NCBI RefSeq assembly: GCF_039522585.1
Contig: NZ_BAAADR010000002.1
DNA length: 64,000 nt
Source: Bisbaumannia salifodinae
GTDB taxonomy: Bacteria; Pseudomonadota; Gammaproteobacteria; Pseudomonadales; Halomonadaceae
Reading direction: 5' to 3' (one strand)
The notes below the pieces were generated by a model, which was not told where the DNA came from, made no database searches, and was given only the letters and a program-made list of their open reading frames with translations. Both the position numbers and the translations under genes were made by a program. Shown piece by piece: positions 17,551-26,332 of the stretch (the first letter of the stretch is position 1; each line of letters starts with the position of its first letter).

Positions 17551-18595
17551 GCCCGAGGCCGCCGAGGGGCCACGCATCCTGGTGGTCGGCCCCTCCTGGG
17601 TCGGCGACATGGTGATGGCCCAGAGCCTGTTCATGACCCTCAAGGCGCGTCACCCCGGCTGCCGCATCGGCGTGGTGGCGCCGCCCTGGTCGCTGCCGAT
17701 TCTCGAACGCATGGCCGAGGTGGACGAGGCCCATGGCCTGGAGGTGGGACATGGCCAGTTCGGCTGGGGCGCGCGCCGGGCCCTGGCCGCCCGGTTGAAG
17801 GGGCGCTACGACCAGGCCATCGTCCTGCCGCGTTCCCTGAAGTCGGCCCTGGTGCCCTTCCTGGCACGCATTCCCCGGCGCACCGGTTTCACCGGCGAGC
17901 AGCGCTATGGCCTGCTCAATGACCGCCGGCGCCTCGACAAGGCGGTACTGGACCAGACCGTGAAGCGCTTCGTGGCCCTGGGGCTGCCCACCGAGGCGGC
18001 CGCCGCTGGGGACTTCCCGATCCCGCGGCCGCGGCTGGCGGTGGATGCCGATAACTTGGTGGAGCTGCGCCTGGCCCAGGGCCTGTCGTCGCGGCCCGCC
18101 ATCGGCATGATGCCCGGCGCCGAGTATGGCCCCGCCAAGCAGTGGCCCCTGGAACATTTCCGGACCCTGGCCGAGGCGCTGGTGGCCCGTGGGTTCGAGG
18201 TGCGGGTGCTGGGTGGGCCCAAGGACGTGGAGGCCGGAGAGGCGATCGCCGCCGGGCTCGATCATGCCCATAACCTGTGCGGCAAGACCCGGCTGGCGGA
18301 TGCGGTGGACCTGCTCGCCGATTGCCGCCAGGTGGTGACCAATGACTCCGGCCTGATGCATGTGGCGGCGGCGGTGGGTACCCGGGTGCATGCCCTCTAC
18401 GGCTCCTCCTCGCCGGCCTATACGCCGCCGCTGACCGGCAGCGCCGAGATTCATACCCTGTCGCTGGACTGCTCGCCCTGCTTCCAGCGCACCTGCCCCC
18501 TGGGGCATACCCACTGCCTGACCCGGATGGCCCCCGAGCGGCTGCTGGAGGCCCTGCTGGCCGAGCCTGGCCCAGCCCCTTCGAGAGTCGACTAG
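17543..18595 (+). CDS. waaF: ADP-heptose--LPS heptosyltransferase II
   Basis: 350 aa GT9 protein. ILVVGPSWVGDMVMAQSLFMTLKARHPG is the WaaF N-terminal signature; PGAEYGPAKQWP (about 193-204) and TNDSGLMHVAAAVG (about 266-279) form the C-terminal ADP-heptose site. It adds the second heptose to inner-core LPS on the cytoplasmic face. Translationally coupled to hldD; its stop overlaps the end of the convergent opgB-like gene by 4 bp. Confidence 0.93.
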   Translation: MARPEAAEGPRILVVGPSWVGDMVMAQSLFMTLKARHPGCRIGVVAPPWSLPILERMAEVDEAHGLEVGHGQFGWGARRALAARLKGRYDQAIVLPRSLKSALVPFLARIPRRTGFTGEQRYGLLNDRRRLDKAVLDQTVKRFVALGLPTEAAAAGDFPIPRPRLAVDADNLVELRLAQGLSSRPAIGMMPGAEYGPAKQWPLEHFRTLAEALVARGFEVRVLGGPKDVEAGEAIAAGLDHAHNLCGKTRLADAVDLLADCRQVVTNDSGLMHVAAAVGTRVHALYGSSSPAYTPPLTGSAEIHTLSLDCSPCFQRTCPLGHTHCLTRMAPERLLEALLAEPGPAPSRVD

Positions 18596-20262
18596 AGGGG
18601 CTCGACCTCCGTCTCGGGCTGGTCCCGGGGCGTTTCGGTGACCTGTTCCTGGGGCGTTTCCGGGGCGCTCTCGGGTTGCGGCGCCAACCCCTCCCAGAGG
18701 CGTTGCTGCAGGGCGCGTTCCTGCGTCAGGCGACGATTGATCTCCTCGGCCCCATGACGTTCCACCAAGTTGAGGGTGGGGGCCAGCAGGGAGACCCCCA
18801 GGCCGGCCCGATGCTGGGGAAGGTCGAAGCCCATGGCCTCCAGCAGGGTGGGATAGAGGTCCAGGGTCGAGGCCTCCCGCGTGACTGGGGTCGCGCCGAC
18901 GCCTGGCCCCAGCAGCATAACGGTGTTGGCCCGTTCGCCGAGGATCAGCTGATCCCAGGCCGAGACACGCATGGTGAGGTGATCGCTGGCGATCATCACC
19001 AGGGTGTTCTCCAGCAGGCCCCGTGCCTCCAGGCGTTCCAGGAAGTCGCGGGTCAGCCAGGCGGTGCACTCCACCGAGTAGAGGATATCCACGCCGTCGA
19101 ACTCGCCCTGGCGCTCACGACAGCGCCGGGACGGGTAGCCATTGGGAGCATGGCCACCCAGGGTCAGCACCACCAGGCCCCAGGGACCGGGCTCGGTCTC
19201 CAGGTCGGCGATCTCCTCCACGGCGACGTCGAAGAGGGTATCGTCGTAGAGCCCCCAGCTATTGAGGTAGTCGGGGTCCGTCATGCGCGGGACCAGCTCC
19301 TCGCGACCCAGCACCAGGTCGAAGCCATGGCCCTCATAGAAGAGGCCCTTGCCGGCGAAGCTGGTGCTGGCCCCACCCAGGTAGGTGAGGCGATAGCCCT
19401 CCTTGCTCAGTAGATCCCCCAGGCAGTCGATACCGGGCACCACGGCCTCCAGGGGCTCGAACTGGCGATCATGCAGTAGGCCCGCGGGCATCAGCGGTAC
19501 CCCGCACTGGCTGGCGATCATCCCGGCCATGGTCCAGCCGGTATTGTCGATCTGGCGCACCCCTTCGAAGACGGTGCCCCGCTCGCCGAGGTGCGCGAGG
19601 TCGGCATAGGCATCGCCGAAGCGCTCCCGGTCGGCATAGGTGCGTTCGATGCTCTCCAGGTAGATCAGCAGCAGATTGGGCGGCGACGCCGGACGGCCCT
19701 GGAGGAGGGGCTCCTGATAGCGGCGGTCGAGCCAGGCCCCGTCCTCCTCCACCACGATGGCCGCTCCCCGCTGCCCCAGGCCGAAGAGCAGCGGGTTGCC
19801 GGCCACCAGGGCCAGCATCAACACCTTCTCCACTAGCCGCCAGCGCTTGTCGGTGCGAATCAGCCAGGTAAAGGCCACCAGGCTCAGGGCCGCCGCCAGG
19901 GTGTAGAGGACGGCCGCGGTGATGCGCCCGGCGCCGCCATGCTCCGATATGCCCGCCTGGAGATGGAAGAAGACCGCCCCCAGGTCGACGCTGCCGAAGC
20001 CATCGGAGAGATAGAGATAGAGCCACCAGAGGGCCAGGGGCAGCAGCGACCAGGGCCAGACGCGCCGGTAGCGGGCATGGCGGGGCGCCCCCCAGCCCAG
20101 CTTGGCGGCCAGGCCCAGCCACAGGCCGGCGATAGGCAGCAGGCTGAACCAGGGGATCGGCAGCAGCACGCTCAGGGCATGGCCCAGGCAGAGGCCCAGG
20201 AAGCCCAGGGCCCACCAGCGGGGATGGCGCAGGGGGTGGCTTAGTAGATGGAGTCCGGACAT
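18592..20262 (-). CDS. opgB: OpgB/MdoB-like phosphoglycerol transferase (membrane-anchored sulfatase fold)
   Basis: 556 aa, shorter than E. coli OpgB (763). About five hydrophobic segments in the first ~170 residues are followed by a sulfatase/alkaline-phosphatase-fold domain: LLIYLESIERTY, the nucleophile-region GWTMAGMIASQCGVPL, CLGDLLSKEGYRLTYLGGAS, FAGKGLFYEGHGFD, LNSWGLYDDTLFD and IASDHLTMRVSAW all parallel OpgB. Such enzymes transfer phosphoglycerol from phosphatidylglycerol to periplasmic glucans. A related phosphoethanolamine or LPS-directed role is possible here because the gene sits inside an LPS-core block. Start ATG 20262 chosen at the first hydrophobic segment. Confidence 0.8.
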   Translation of the reverse strand: MSGLHLLSHPLRHPRWWALGFLGLCLGHALSVLLPIPWFSLLPIAGLWLGLAAKLGWGAPRHARYRRVWPWSLLPLALWWLYLYLSDGFGSVDLGAVFFHLQAGISEHGGAGRITAAVLYTLAAALSLVAFTWLIRTDKRWRLVEKVLMLALVAGNPLLFGLGQRGAAIVVEEDGAWLDRRYQEPLLQGRPASPPNLLLIYLESIERTYADRERFGDAYADLAHLGERGTVFEGVRQIDNTGWTMAGMIASQCGVPLMPAGLLHDRQFEPLEAVVPGIDCLGDLLSKEGYRLTYLGGASTSFAGKGLFYEGHGFDLVLGREELVPRMTDPDYLNSWGLYDDTLFDVAVEEIADLETEPGPWGLVVLTLGGHAPNGYPSRRCRERQGEFDGVDILYSVECTAWLTRDFLERLEARGLLENTLVMIASDHLTMRVSAWDQLILGERANTVMLLGPGVGATPVTREASTLDLYPTLLEAMGFDLPQHRAGLGVSLLAPTLNLVERHGAEEINRRLTQERALQQRLWEGLAPQPESAPETPQEQVTETPRDQPETEVEPL

Positions 20263-20399
20263 CGAGGCGATAGCCCTGAGGGTGAGTGTGGGGTCTAGAC
20301 TACCAAGCTTCGCCGCCGGGCTGGAGGGCGGGGGAGCGTTGCGGCGGGGGAGGGGCGCCCTTACACTGGCGCCCACCTCCCTTAGCGCAGGATCTCCTT

Positions 20400-21182
20400 A
20401 TGTCCCTGGCCGCCGTACTGATCGTCAAGAACGAGGCCGAGCATCTCGCCGCCTGTCTCGATACCCTAACCTGGGCCGACGAGATCGTGGTGCTGGATGC
20501 CGGTAGCCAGGACGCCACCCGGGAGATTGCCGCCCGCTATACCGGCAAGGTGGCGGTGGCGGCGGACTGGCAAGGCTTCGGTATCCAGCGCCGGCGCGCC
20601 GAGGCCCTGGTGGAGAGCGACTGGATCCTGATGGTGGATGCCGACGAGCGGGTCACCCCGGAACTGCGCAGGAGCATCCAGGCCACCCTGGCCGAGGAGA
20701 CCCCGGCGATCTATACCCTGGCCCGGCTTTCCTGGTGTTTCGGCGACTTTATCCGCCACTCCGGCTGGTATCCGGATCGGGTGGCGCGCCTCTATCCCCG
20801 CGGCCGCGCCGGCTATAACCAGGCCCTGGTGCACGAGAAGCTGGAGAACCCCGAGGGGTTGCCGGTCAGGCCTCTCTCGGGCGATCTGCTGCACTTCACC
20901 TACCGCGACCTGCGTCACTACCTGGAGAAGTCGGCCCACTATGCCCAGGCCTGGGCGGAACAGCGGGCCGCCCGGGGCAAGCGCGGCAGCCTGGGGGCGG
21001 GGGTGGTGCATGGCATCGGCTGCTTCCTGCGCATGTACCTGCTCAAGGCGGGCTTCCTGGACGGGCGCCAGGGGCTGCTGCTGGCGCTGCTCTCGGCTCA
21101 TTCCACCTTCGCCAAGTATGCGGATCTCTGGATCCGTACCCGTACTAATCCGCCTCCCGGCGACACCTCCGATAGACACTAA
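20400..21182 (+). CDS. Family 2 glycosyltransferase, WaaE/KdtX-like LPS core transferase
   Basis: 260 aa. N-terminal GT-A fold with VLIVKNEAEHLAACLDTL, VVLDAGSQDAT and the DxD motif MVDADERV (about 78-85). The pattern including LHFTYRDLRHYLEKSAHYA matches the WaaE group (beta-1,4-glucosyltransferase of inner core). RBS AGGA at 20390-20393. The tail encodes PPGDTSDRH-stop, and diverged copies of this tail follow the gene. It converges with the GT9 gene at 21298. Confidence 0.88.
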   Translation: MSLAAVLIVKNEAEHLAACLDTLTWADEIVVLDAGSQDATREIAARYTGKVAVAADWQGFGIQRRRAEALVESDWILMVDADERVTPELRRSIQATLAEETPAIYTLARLSWCFGDFIRHSGWYPDRVARLYPRGRAGYNQALVHEKLENPEGLPVRPLSGDLLHFTYRDLRHYLEKSAHYAQAWAEQRAARGKRGSLGAGVVHGIGCFLRMYLLKAGFLDGRQGLLLALLSAHSTFAKYADLWIRTRTNPPPGDTSDRH

Positions 21183-21218
21183 AGGCCAAGGCCTTTTACC
21201 GCTCTCCAAGGTAGCCAC

Positions 21219-21297
21219 GGATCCCTGAGTTCGCCCCGCACTACCTCGCCTCCCGGCGATGGCTAACCTGCTTCCTGGCGATTCCTCCGACTATTAA
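21219..21297 (+). repeat. Two diverged copies of the waaE-like gene's 3' end
   Basis: The gene tail CTAATCCGCCTCCCGGCGAC (from 21145) recurs after the stop. A first copy (about 21219-21260) shares GGATCC and CGCCTCCCGGCGA. A second (about 21263-21297), CTAACCTGCTTCCTGGCGAT and on to a TAA, would encode LLPGDSSDY-stop beside the resident PPPGDTSDRH-stop. The two post-stop copies are offset from each other by 22 bp. Substitutions are mainly C/T transitions. Confidence 0.7.
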
Positions 21298-22368
21298 TTA
21301 TTCTTCGTTGTCAGCCAGGCAGCGAATCCGCTCGGCGATGGCCTGGGCCGCCGCCTGCAGATCGATCCGACCCATCTCGGTTTCCTGGCCCGGCAGGGCC
21401 GGCGGGCTGAAGGCCAGCCGCTGCTCCGCCCGATTGCAGGTCTGCCAGCGCAACGGTGTCGCCGAGCGCTTGGCGGGGTAGAAGCCCGCCGTGGGGCGAT
21501 CCAGGCAGCCGGCGATATGCAGCGGGCCGGTGGAGCCGGCGATAAACAGGTCCGCCGCGCTCAGGGTCCTGGCGAAGGCGGCCAGGTCGGGGCGCGCGGG
21601 AACCCGATGGGCCTCGAGTCCCGCGTCACGCAGTGACTGTGCCAGGTCATCGGCGGCGGCTTCCTCGCCGGGACCGGCGGTGAGCAGCCAGAGCGGCGGC
21701 TGGGGCAGGCGGGCGGAAACGCCGACCGCCAGGTCGCGATATTGCGCCGCCGTCAGATTGACCGCCGAGCCGCCGCTGCCCGGATGCAGGAAGAGCCAGG
21801 GGCGGCCTCTATCCAGGCCCAGCTCGTCGCCGAGCCGCCGGCGCTGGGCCCGGCGCTCCTCGGCGGGCAGCGGCCAGTAGGGGGGCGTTACCTCCGGCGT
21901 GGCCTGCCCCAGCTCGCGCTGCAGGGCCCGGGCCAGCTCCAGGTTGTAGACGTACTCCGGCTTCTCGGAACGGGAGCGGCGCTGGGTGATCCGGCGGTTG
22001 TAGAAGACCTGGGCCCACTTGGTGGCCGGCGCCAGGCGCAGGGGAATGCCCGCCCGCCAGCCCAGCCAGCCGATGCGTGGCGTGGAGAAGAGGGTCAGCA
22101 GGGCATCGAAGCGTCCCTGGCGGAGGGTCTCGAGCAGCTCGCGCTGCGCCGGGCGCCCGGCCTTATCGCCGGGATCCACCAGCACCTCGTCCACCCAGGG
22201 GCAGGCGCGCGCCAAGGCGGCGGTATAGCCGGGCACCAGGACGGTGATATGGTTAGCGCCATTGGCCCGTTTAAGGCTCGCCAGGGCCGGCCAGGCGAGC
22301 ATGAAATCGCCGAGCTTATCGTTGCGCACCGCCAGGATGCGTCGCGGGGAGGAGGCGGCATCGGTCAT
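21298..22368 (-). CDS. Family 9 glycosyltransferase (heptosyltransferase-like)
   Basis: 356 aa. RILAVRNDKLGDFMLAWPALASLKRA is the GT9 N-terminal signature with the GD pair; FLHPGSGGSAVNLT (about 187-200) and FIAGSTGPLHIAGCL (about 275-289) form the nucleotide-sugar site. It is WaaQ/OpsX-like and probably transfers a heptose in LPS core. ATG 22368 is preferred; a TTG nine codons upstream is also in frame. It is divergent from the GT4 gene, with about 40 bp between starts. Confidence 0.85.
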   Translation of the reverse strand: MTDAASSPRRILAVRNDKLGDFMLAWPALASLKRANGANHITVLVPGYTAALARACPWVDEVLVDPGDKAGRPAQRELLETLRQGRFDALLTLFSTPRIGWLGWRAGIPLRLAPATKWAQVFYNRRITQRRSRSEKPEYVYNLELARALQRELGQATPEVTPPYWPLPAEERRAQRRRLGDELGLDRGRPWLFLHPGSGGSAVNLTAAQYRDLAVGVSARLPQPPLWLLTAGPGEEAAADDLAQSLRDAGLEAHRVPARPDLAAFARTLSAADLFIAGSTGPLHIAGCLDRPTAGFYPAKRSATPLRWQTCNRAEQRLAFSPPALPGQETEMGRIDLQAAAQAIAERIRCLADNEE

Positions 22369-22409
22369 CGGCTGGCCCGAGTCCCGGCTTGGCAACGAAG
22401 GAGACGACC

Positions 22410-23552
22410 TTGTCCCACAAGGTAATGCATATCTGCCTCTCTGAAGGGTGGGGTGGACTGGAGATGTACCCGGCGCGGATCATTCCCGAACTCGAGCGCC
22501 AGGGTTGGCAGGCCCATGGCCTGGCGCTGGCGGGCTCCCGGGTGGCGACCAGCCTCGAGGAGGCGGGCGTCACGCCCTTGACGGTGCCCTCCCGGGGCCG
22601 TGCCCTCCTGGCGGTACCGCGAATCCTGCGCTATCTGAAGCACCATGATATCCGTGTGGTGCATTGCCACAAGTCCAGTGACCTGCGCCTGGCCGCCCTG
22701 CTGGCCAGCCTCCGGCCCTCCCTGCGCCTGGTATTCACCGAGCATATGGGGGTGACCCGGCCCAAGAAGGGCCCCTACCACCGCTGGGCCTACGGCAAGC
22801 TGAGCCGGCTGCTCTCCATCAGCGAGGCGACCCGGGCCCGCAACCTCAAGGCCTTCGCGCTGCCCCCGGAACGCATTCGGCGCCTCTATCTGGGTATCGA
22901 TACCACCCCCTACCGGCCGCGGCTGACGGAGCGGGAGCGCGATAGCCTGCGCGGCGAGCTGGGGATTCCCGAGGGCGCCCTGGCCATCGGCCTGCCGGGG
23001 CGACTGACCCCCGGCAAGGGCCAGGATCTGTGGCTGGAGGCCCTGGCGGAACTGGCGCGGTTGGCACCGACGCTGACCTTCCAGGGGGTGCTGATCGGCG
23101 GCCTCAAGGCCAGCGAAGGCAGCGACGAGGCCTATGTGGCGCGCCTGCGCTCGTGTATCGCCGAGCTGGCCCTGGGCGAGCGAGTCACCCTGACCGGCTT
23201 TCGCCGCGACCTGCCACGGCTGATGGAGGCCCTGGACGTGGTCTGCGTGCCCTCGCTGAACGAGGCCTTCGGCCTCACCGTGATCGAGGCGATGGCCGCC
23301 GGCAAGGCGGTGATCGGCGCCGATAGCGGCGCCATCCCCGAGTTGCTGCCCCCCGAGTGCGGCCGCCTGGCGCCCCCGGACTCGCCTCTGGCCTGGGCCG
23401 AGGCCCTAAGCGAGCTGGCCGAGGACGCCGGCCTGCGCCGGGCCCTGGGGGAAGCCGCCGCCGAGCGGGTCGCACAGGAGTTCGAGATCAGTGGACATAT
23501 CGCCGCCCTGACGGCGATTTATCGGGACGTAGAAACGGAGAAGGCACCATGA
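22410..23552 (+). CDS. Family 4 glycosyltransferase, LPS core
   Basis: 380 aa from TTG 22410, which has AAGGAG 6 bases upstream; an ATG at 22425 (MHICLSEGW) is the alternative but lacks a spaced ribosome site. GT-B fold: HICLSEGWGGLEMYP near the N-terminus, GLPGRLTPGKGQDLWLEAL (donor-domain start, about 198-216) and the EX7E motif NEAFGLTVIEAMAAGKAVIGADSGAIPE (about 285-312). Its stop overlaps the next start (ATGA). Exact sugar unknown. Confidence 0.85.
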   Translation: MSHKVMHICLSEGWGGLEMYPARIIPELERQGWQAHGLALAGSRVATSLEEAGVTPLTVPSRGRALLAVPRILRYLKHHDIRVVHCHKSSDLRLAALLASLRPSLRLVFTEHMGVTRPKKGPYHRWAYGKLSRLLSISEATRARNLKAFALPPERIRRLYLGIDTTPYRPRLTERERDSLRGELGIPEGALAIGLPGRLTPGKGQDLWLEALAELARLAPTLTFQGVLIGGLKASEGSDEAYVARLRSCIAELALGERVTLTGFRRDLPRLMEALDVVCVPSLNEAFGLTVIEAMAAGKAVIGADSGAIPELLPPECGRLAPPDSPLAWAEALSELAEDAGLRRALGEAAAERVAQEFEISGHIAALTAIYRDVETEKAP

Positions 23553-24556
23553 AGGCTTGGGTGGAAAAGGGAGGCTATCTGAATGAGCGCGGGCGGCGCT
23601 GGCTATCGGCACTGGATCAGCAGGGGGTACGTCGAATCCTGGTGATTCGTCAGTGCGCCTTCGGAGATATGATGGCGGCGCGTCCCTTCCTGGTGGAGCT
23701 GCGCCGTTTCTTCCCCCGGGCCCATATCACCCTGAGTACCGTCAGCCGCTATCAGTATGCGCTGCCGAGGGATCTGGTCGATGAGGTCCATGTGCTGGAT
23801 GGCGAGGGATCCCTGGCCGCGCAATGGCGGTCGCTGCGGGAGCCGGGGCGCTATGATGTGCTCTTCGACCTGGCCGACACCTCCCGCTCCCGCCTGCTTA
23901 GTCTAGTGACCCGGGCGCGGGTCAAGCTCGGCTTTCCCTATCGCCAGGTCTTCAATCGGCTGCTCTTCGATGTGGGGATCCTGCGCTCAGACTTTCATTA
24001 TGAGGCGGAGATCCTGCTCGATTTCCTCAAGGTCATGGGGCACAAGCCGCAGTATCCACTGGAGTTTGCCCTGCCTCGCCACCAGCCAGGGGAGGCGCTC
24101 CGCCGAATCGTCTATTTCCCCTATGCGGCGGTGAGCCGCAAGTCCCTCTCTCGAGAATCCTGGGCGGGGCTGATCGATCAGGCCGCCACGCGCTTTCCAG
24201 GGTATCAGCACGTATTACTGGAGGGGCACAAGCCGGAAGAAAGCGGCGACTTCCTGGGGGATATCACCGGCCGGCACGACAATGTCTCGGTGCAGCGGCG
24301 CCTTGACCTGGATGCCCTGGCGCCCTTCCTCGCCGAGAGCGCATTGCTGGTCTCGGGGGATACCGGGGTCAGGAACATGGCTCTGGCCACCCATACGCCG
24401 ACGCTAGGTGTCTTCTTTATGACGGTTCCGTTCCGCTATTGGCCCCATTATGAGGCGTGCCATGAGGCGGTCTTCCTCCGCGACGGCCGGGTGCCGGAGA
24501 AGAGCGATATCCTAGGGGGGCTGGAGGCCCTGCTGGCGCGACTCTACCCCGCGTAG
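23549..24556 (+). CDS. Family 9 glycosyltransferase (ADP-heptose transferase family)
   Basis: 335 aa. RRILVIRQCAFGDMMAARPFLVELRRFFP (about 28-56) is a GT9 N-terminus and LLVSGDTGVRNMALATHTPTLGVFF (about 271-295) the C-terminal site. The ATG overlaps the upstream stop by 4 bp, indicating translational coupling with the GT4 gene. The sequence is less GC-rich in places (for example GCGTATTACTGG near 24210) than its neighbours, a possible sign of different ancestry. It overlaps the convergent kdkA by 13 bp at the 3' end. Confidence 0.82.
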   Translation: MKAWVEKGGYLNERGRRWLSALDQQGVRRILVIRQCAFGDMMAARPFLVELRRFFPRAHITLSTVSRYQYALPRDLVDEVHVLDGEGSLAAQWRSLREPGRYDVLFDLADTSRSRLLSLVTRARVKLGFPYRQVFNRLLFDVGILRSDFHYEAEILLDFLKVMGHKPQYPLEFALPRHQPGEALRRIVYFPYAAVSRKSLSRESWAGLIDQAATRFPGYQHVLLEGHKPEESGDFLGDITGRHDNVSVQRRLDLDALAPFLAESALLVSGDTGVRNMALATHTPTLGVFFMTVPFRYWPHYEACHEAVFLRDGRVPEKSDILGGLEALLARLYPA

Positions 24557-25260
24557 CCGCGGCGGATCGCCGCCATGGCTTCGGGGACGCCGAACTTCTT
24601 CAGCGAGCGCTCCAGGCGTTGCAGATTGCGTTCGCACCAGGGGCCGGGGGAACGCAGGCGGCAGCGGTCGAGGTCGATCAGCCACACCCGGTCGGTCTCG
24701 TCCACCAGCAGGTTGCGGGCATTGAGGTCCACATGATCCAGGCCCGCCCGGTGGAACTGGCGGATGGTGTGGCCGACCCGGGCCAGCAGGGTGGCATCGG
24801 CGCGGGTCAGCCGTTCGGCCAGGGCCTTGGCACCGGGCAGGCGCACCGTGATCAGCGCCGCCTCATAGGTGGCGCCATGACGCCAGACGCAGGCCGCCAC
24901 CGGGCGCGGTACCGGCAGCCCCTGCTCATGGAGTGCCGCCGTCAGGCGCAGTTCGCGGAAGGCGCGGCTGCGCTCCTCGCCGGTCCACAGGTAGCGAGCC
25001 TCGCTGAGCCGGGCGATCAGGCCGCCGCGGCGATAGGGGCGCAGCACCCACTCCTCGGGGCCCGCCTCGAGGAACAGGCTGGCGCCGCGTCCCGGGGCCT
25101 GGCCCACCACCGCCCGGCGGGCCTCCCAGAAGTCACCGCCAAACCAGGCCGGCGTCGGCGCGCCGCCGGGGCCGATTTGTGGCCCGGGGGCGGCGTCACT
25201 TAAACTGTCGGCATCATATAGAATGATCGCCTTTTCCGTTCGGGATATAACCAACCGCAT
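24544..25260 (-). CDS. kdkA: 3-deoxy-D-manno-octulosonic acid (Kdo) kinase
   Basis: 238 aa from ATG 25260. Kinase-fold signature: VLRPYRRGGLIARLSEARYLW near the middle, then HVDLNARNLLVDETDRVWLIDLDRCR (about 180-205) with catalytic HxDLN and metal-binding DLD, as in KdkA/WaaP. It phosphorylates Kdo in the inner core. Its ATG overlaps the start codon of the divergent GT9 gene in a single CATG, so one of the two starts may be misplaced, although ILYDADSLSD upstream of the core resembles KdkA N-termini. Confidence 0.85.
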   Translation of the reverse strand: MRLVISRTEKAIILYDADSLSDAAPGPQIGPGGAPTPAWFGGDFWEARRAVVGQAPGRGASLFLEAGPEEWVLRPYRRGGLIARLSEARYLWTGEERSRAFRELRLTAALHEQGLPVPRPVAACVWRHGATYEAALITVRLPGAKALAERLTRADATLLARVGHTIRQFHRAGLDHVDLNARNLLVDETDRVWLIDLDRCRLRSPGPWCERNLQRLERSLKKFGVPEAMAAIRRGYAG

Positions 25261-26332
25261 GAAGCATCCTCTGCCCGCCCACCCCGAGCACCTCTGCGTG
25301 CTGCGGCTCTCCGCCCTGGGCGATGTCTGCAACCTGGTGCCGACGGTGCGCGCCTTGCAACGCCAGTGGCCCGGCGTGCGCATCACCTGGATCATCGGCA
25401 AGGGCGAGCACAGTCTACTGGCCGGCCTCTCCGGGGTCGAGTTCGTGGTCTATGACAAGGCCAGCGGCCTGGCCGGCATGCGCGCCATCTGGCGTCAACT
25501 GCGCGAGACCCGTTTCGATGCCCTGCTGCATATGCAGCAGGCGGTACGCGCCAGCGTGCTCTCCCTCGGTCTCAAGGCCCGGGTGCGCATCGGCTACGAC
25601 AAGGGCCGTGCCAAGGACAAGCAGCACTGGTTCGTACAGCGTCACCTGGCCCCCCATCCCCGCGCCCATGTGCTCGACTCCTTTATGGACTTCGCCCGCC
25701 TGCTGGGCGTGGAGGACACCTCCCTGGCCTGGGACCTGCCGATTCCCGAGGCCGCCGTGGCCGAGGCCCGGCGGCTCACCGGCGAGGCGCCCTATCTGCT
25801 GATCAGCCCCTGCAGCAGTGCGCGCCTGCGTAACTTCCGCAACTGGTCGGCGGAAGGCTTCGCCGCGGTGATCGAGCATGCCTGGCGTCAGTATGGCCTG
25901 AAAACGGTGCTCACCGGCAGCGATACGCCCCAGGAGCGGGAGATGGCCGAGCGTATTCGCCAGCTGTGCCAGGACGAGGTGCTGATCGATGCCATCGGTG
26001 CCACCTCCCTCAAGGGGCTCCTGGCGCTGGTCGACCGGGCCCGGGCGGTGGTCGCCCCCGATTCCGGCCCGGTGCATATGGCCAATGCCCTCGATACCCC
26101 GGTGGTGGGGCTCTTCGCCACCACCAACCCGGAGCGGGCCGGTCCCTACCTGTGGCGTGACTCGGTGGTGAACCGCTATCCCGAGGCGGTGCGGACCTAC
26201 CTGCACAAGGACCCCGAGGCGCTGGAATGGGGCCAGCGAGTACGTCACCCGGACGCCATGTCCCTGATTCGTGCCGAGGACGTGATCGCGCGCCTCGACG
26301 CCCTGCTATCGGAGCCAAGGAATGAAGCTTGA
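25259..26332 (+). CDS. Family 9 glycosyltransferase, LPS heptosyltransferase I-like
   Basis: 357 aa. HLCVLRLSALGDVCNLVPTVRALQRQWPGVRITWIIG is the GT9 heptosyltransferase N-terminus and VVAPDSGPVHMANALDTPVVGLFATTNPERAGPY the C-terminal donor site. It resembles WaaC-type enzymes, which attach the first heptose to Kdo; which of the three unnamed GT9 genes is the true WaaC cannot be settled from sequence alone. An ATG 12 codons upstream (25223) is possible; neither start has a clear ribosome site. It overlaps hldE by 11 bp. Confidence 0.85.
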   Translation: MKHPLPAHPEHLCVLRLSALGDVCNLVPTVRALQRQWPGVRITWIIGKGEHSLLAGLSGVEFVVYDKASGLAGMRAIWRQLRETRFDALLHMQQAVRASVLSLGLKARVRIGYDKGRAKDKQHWFVQRHLAPHPRAHVLDSFMDFARLLGVEDTSLAWDLPIPEAAVAEARRLTGEAPYLLISPCSSARLRNFRNWSAEGFAAVIEHAWRQYGLKTVLTGSDTPQEREMAERIRQLCQDEVLIDAIGATSLKGLLALVDRARAVVAPDSGPVHMANALDTPVVGLFATTNPERAGPYLWRDSVVNRYPEAVRTYLHKDPEALEWGQRVRHPDAMSLIRAEDVIARLDALLSEPRNEA

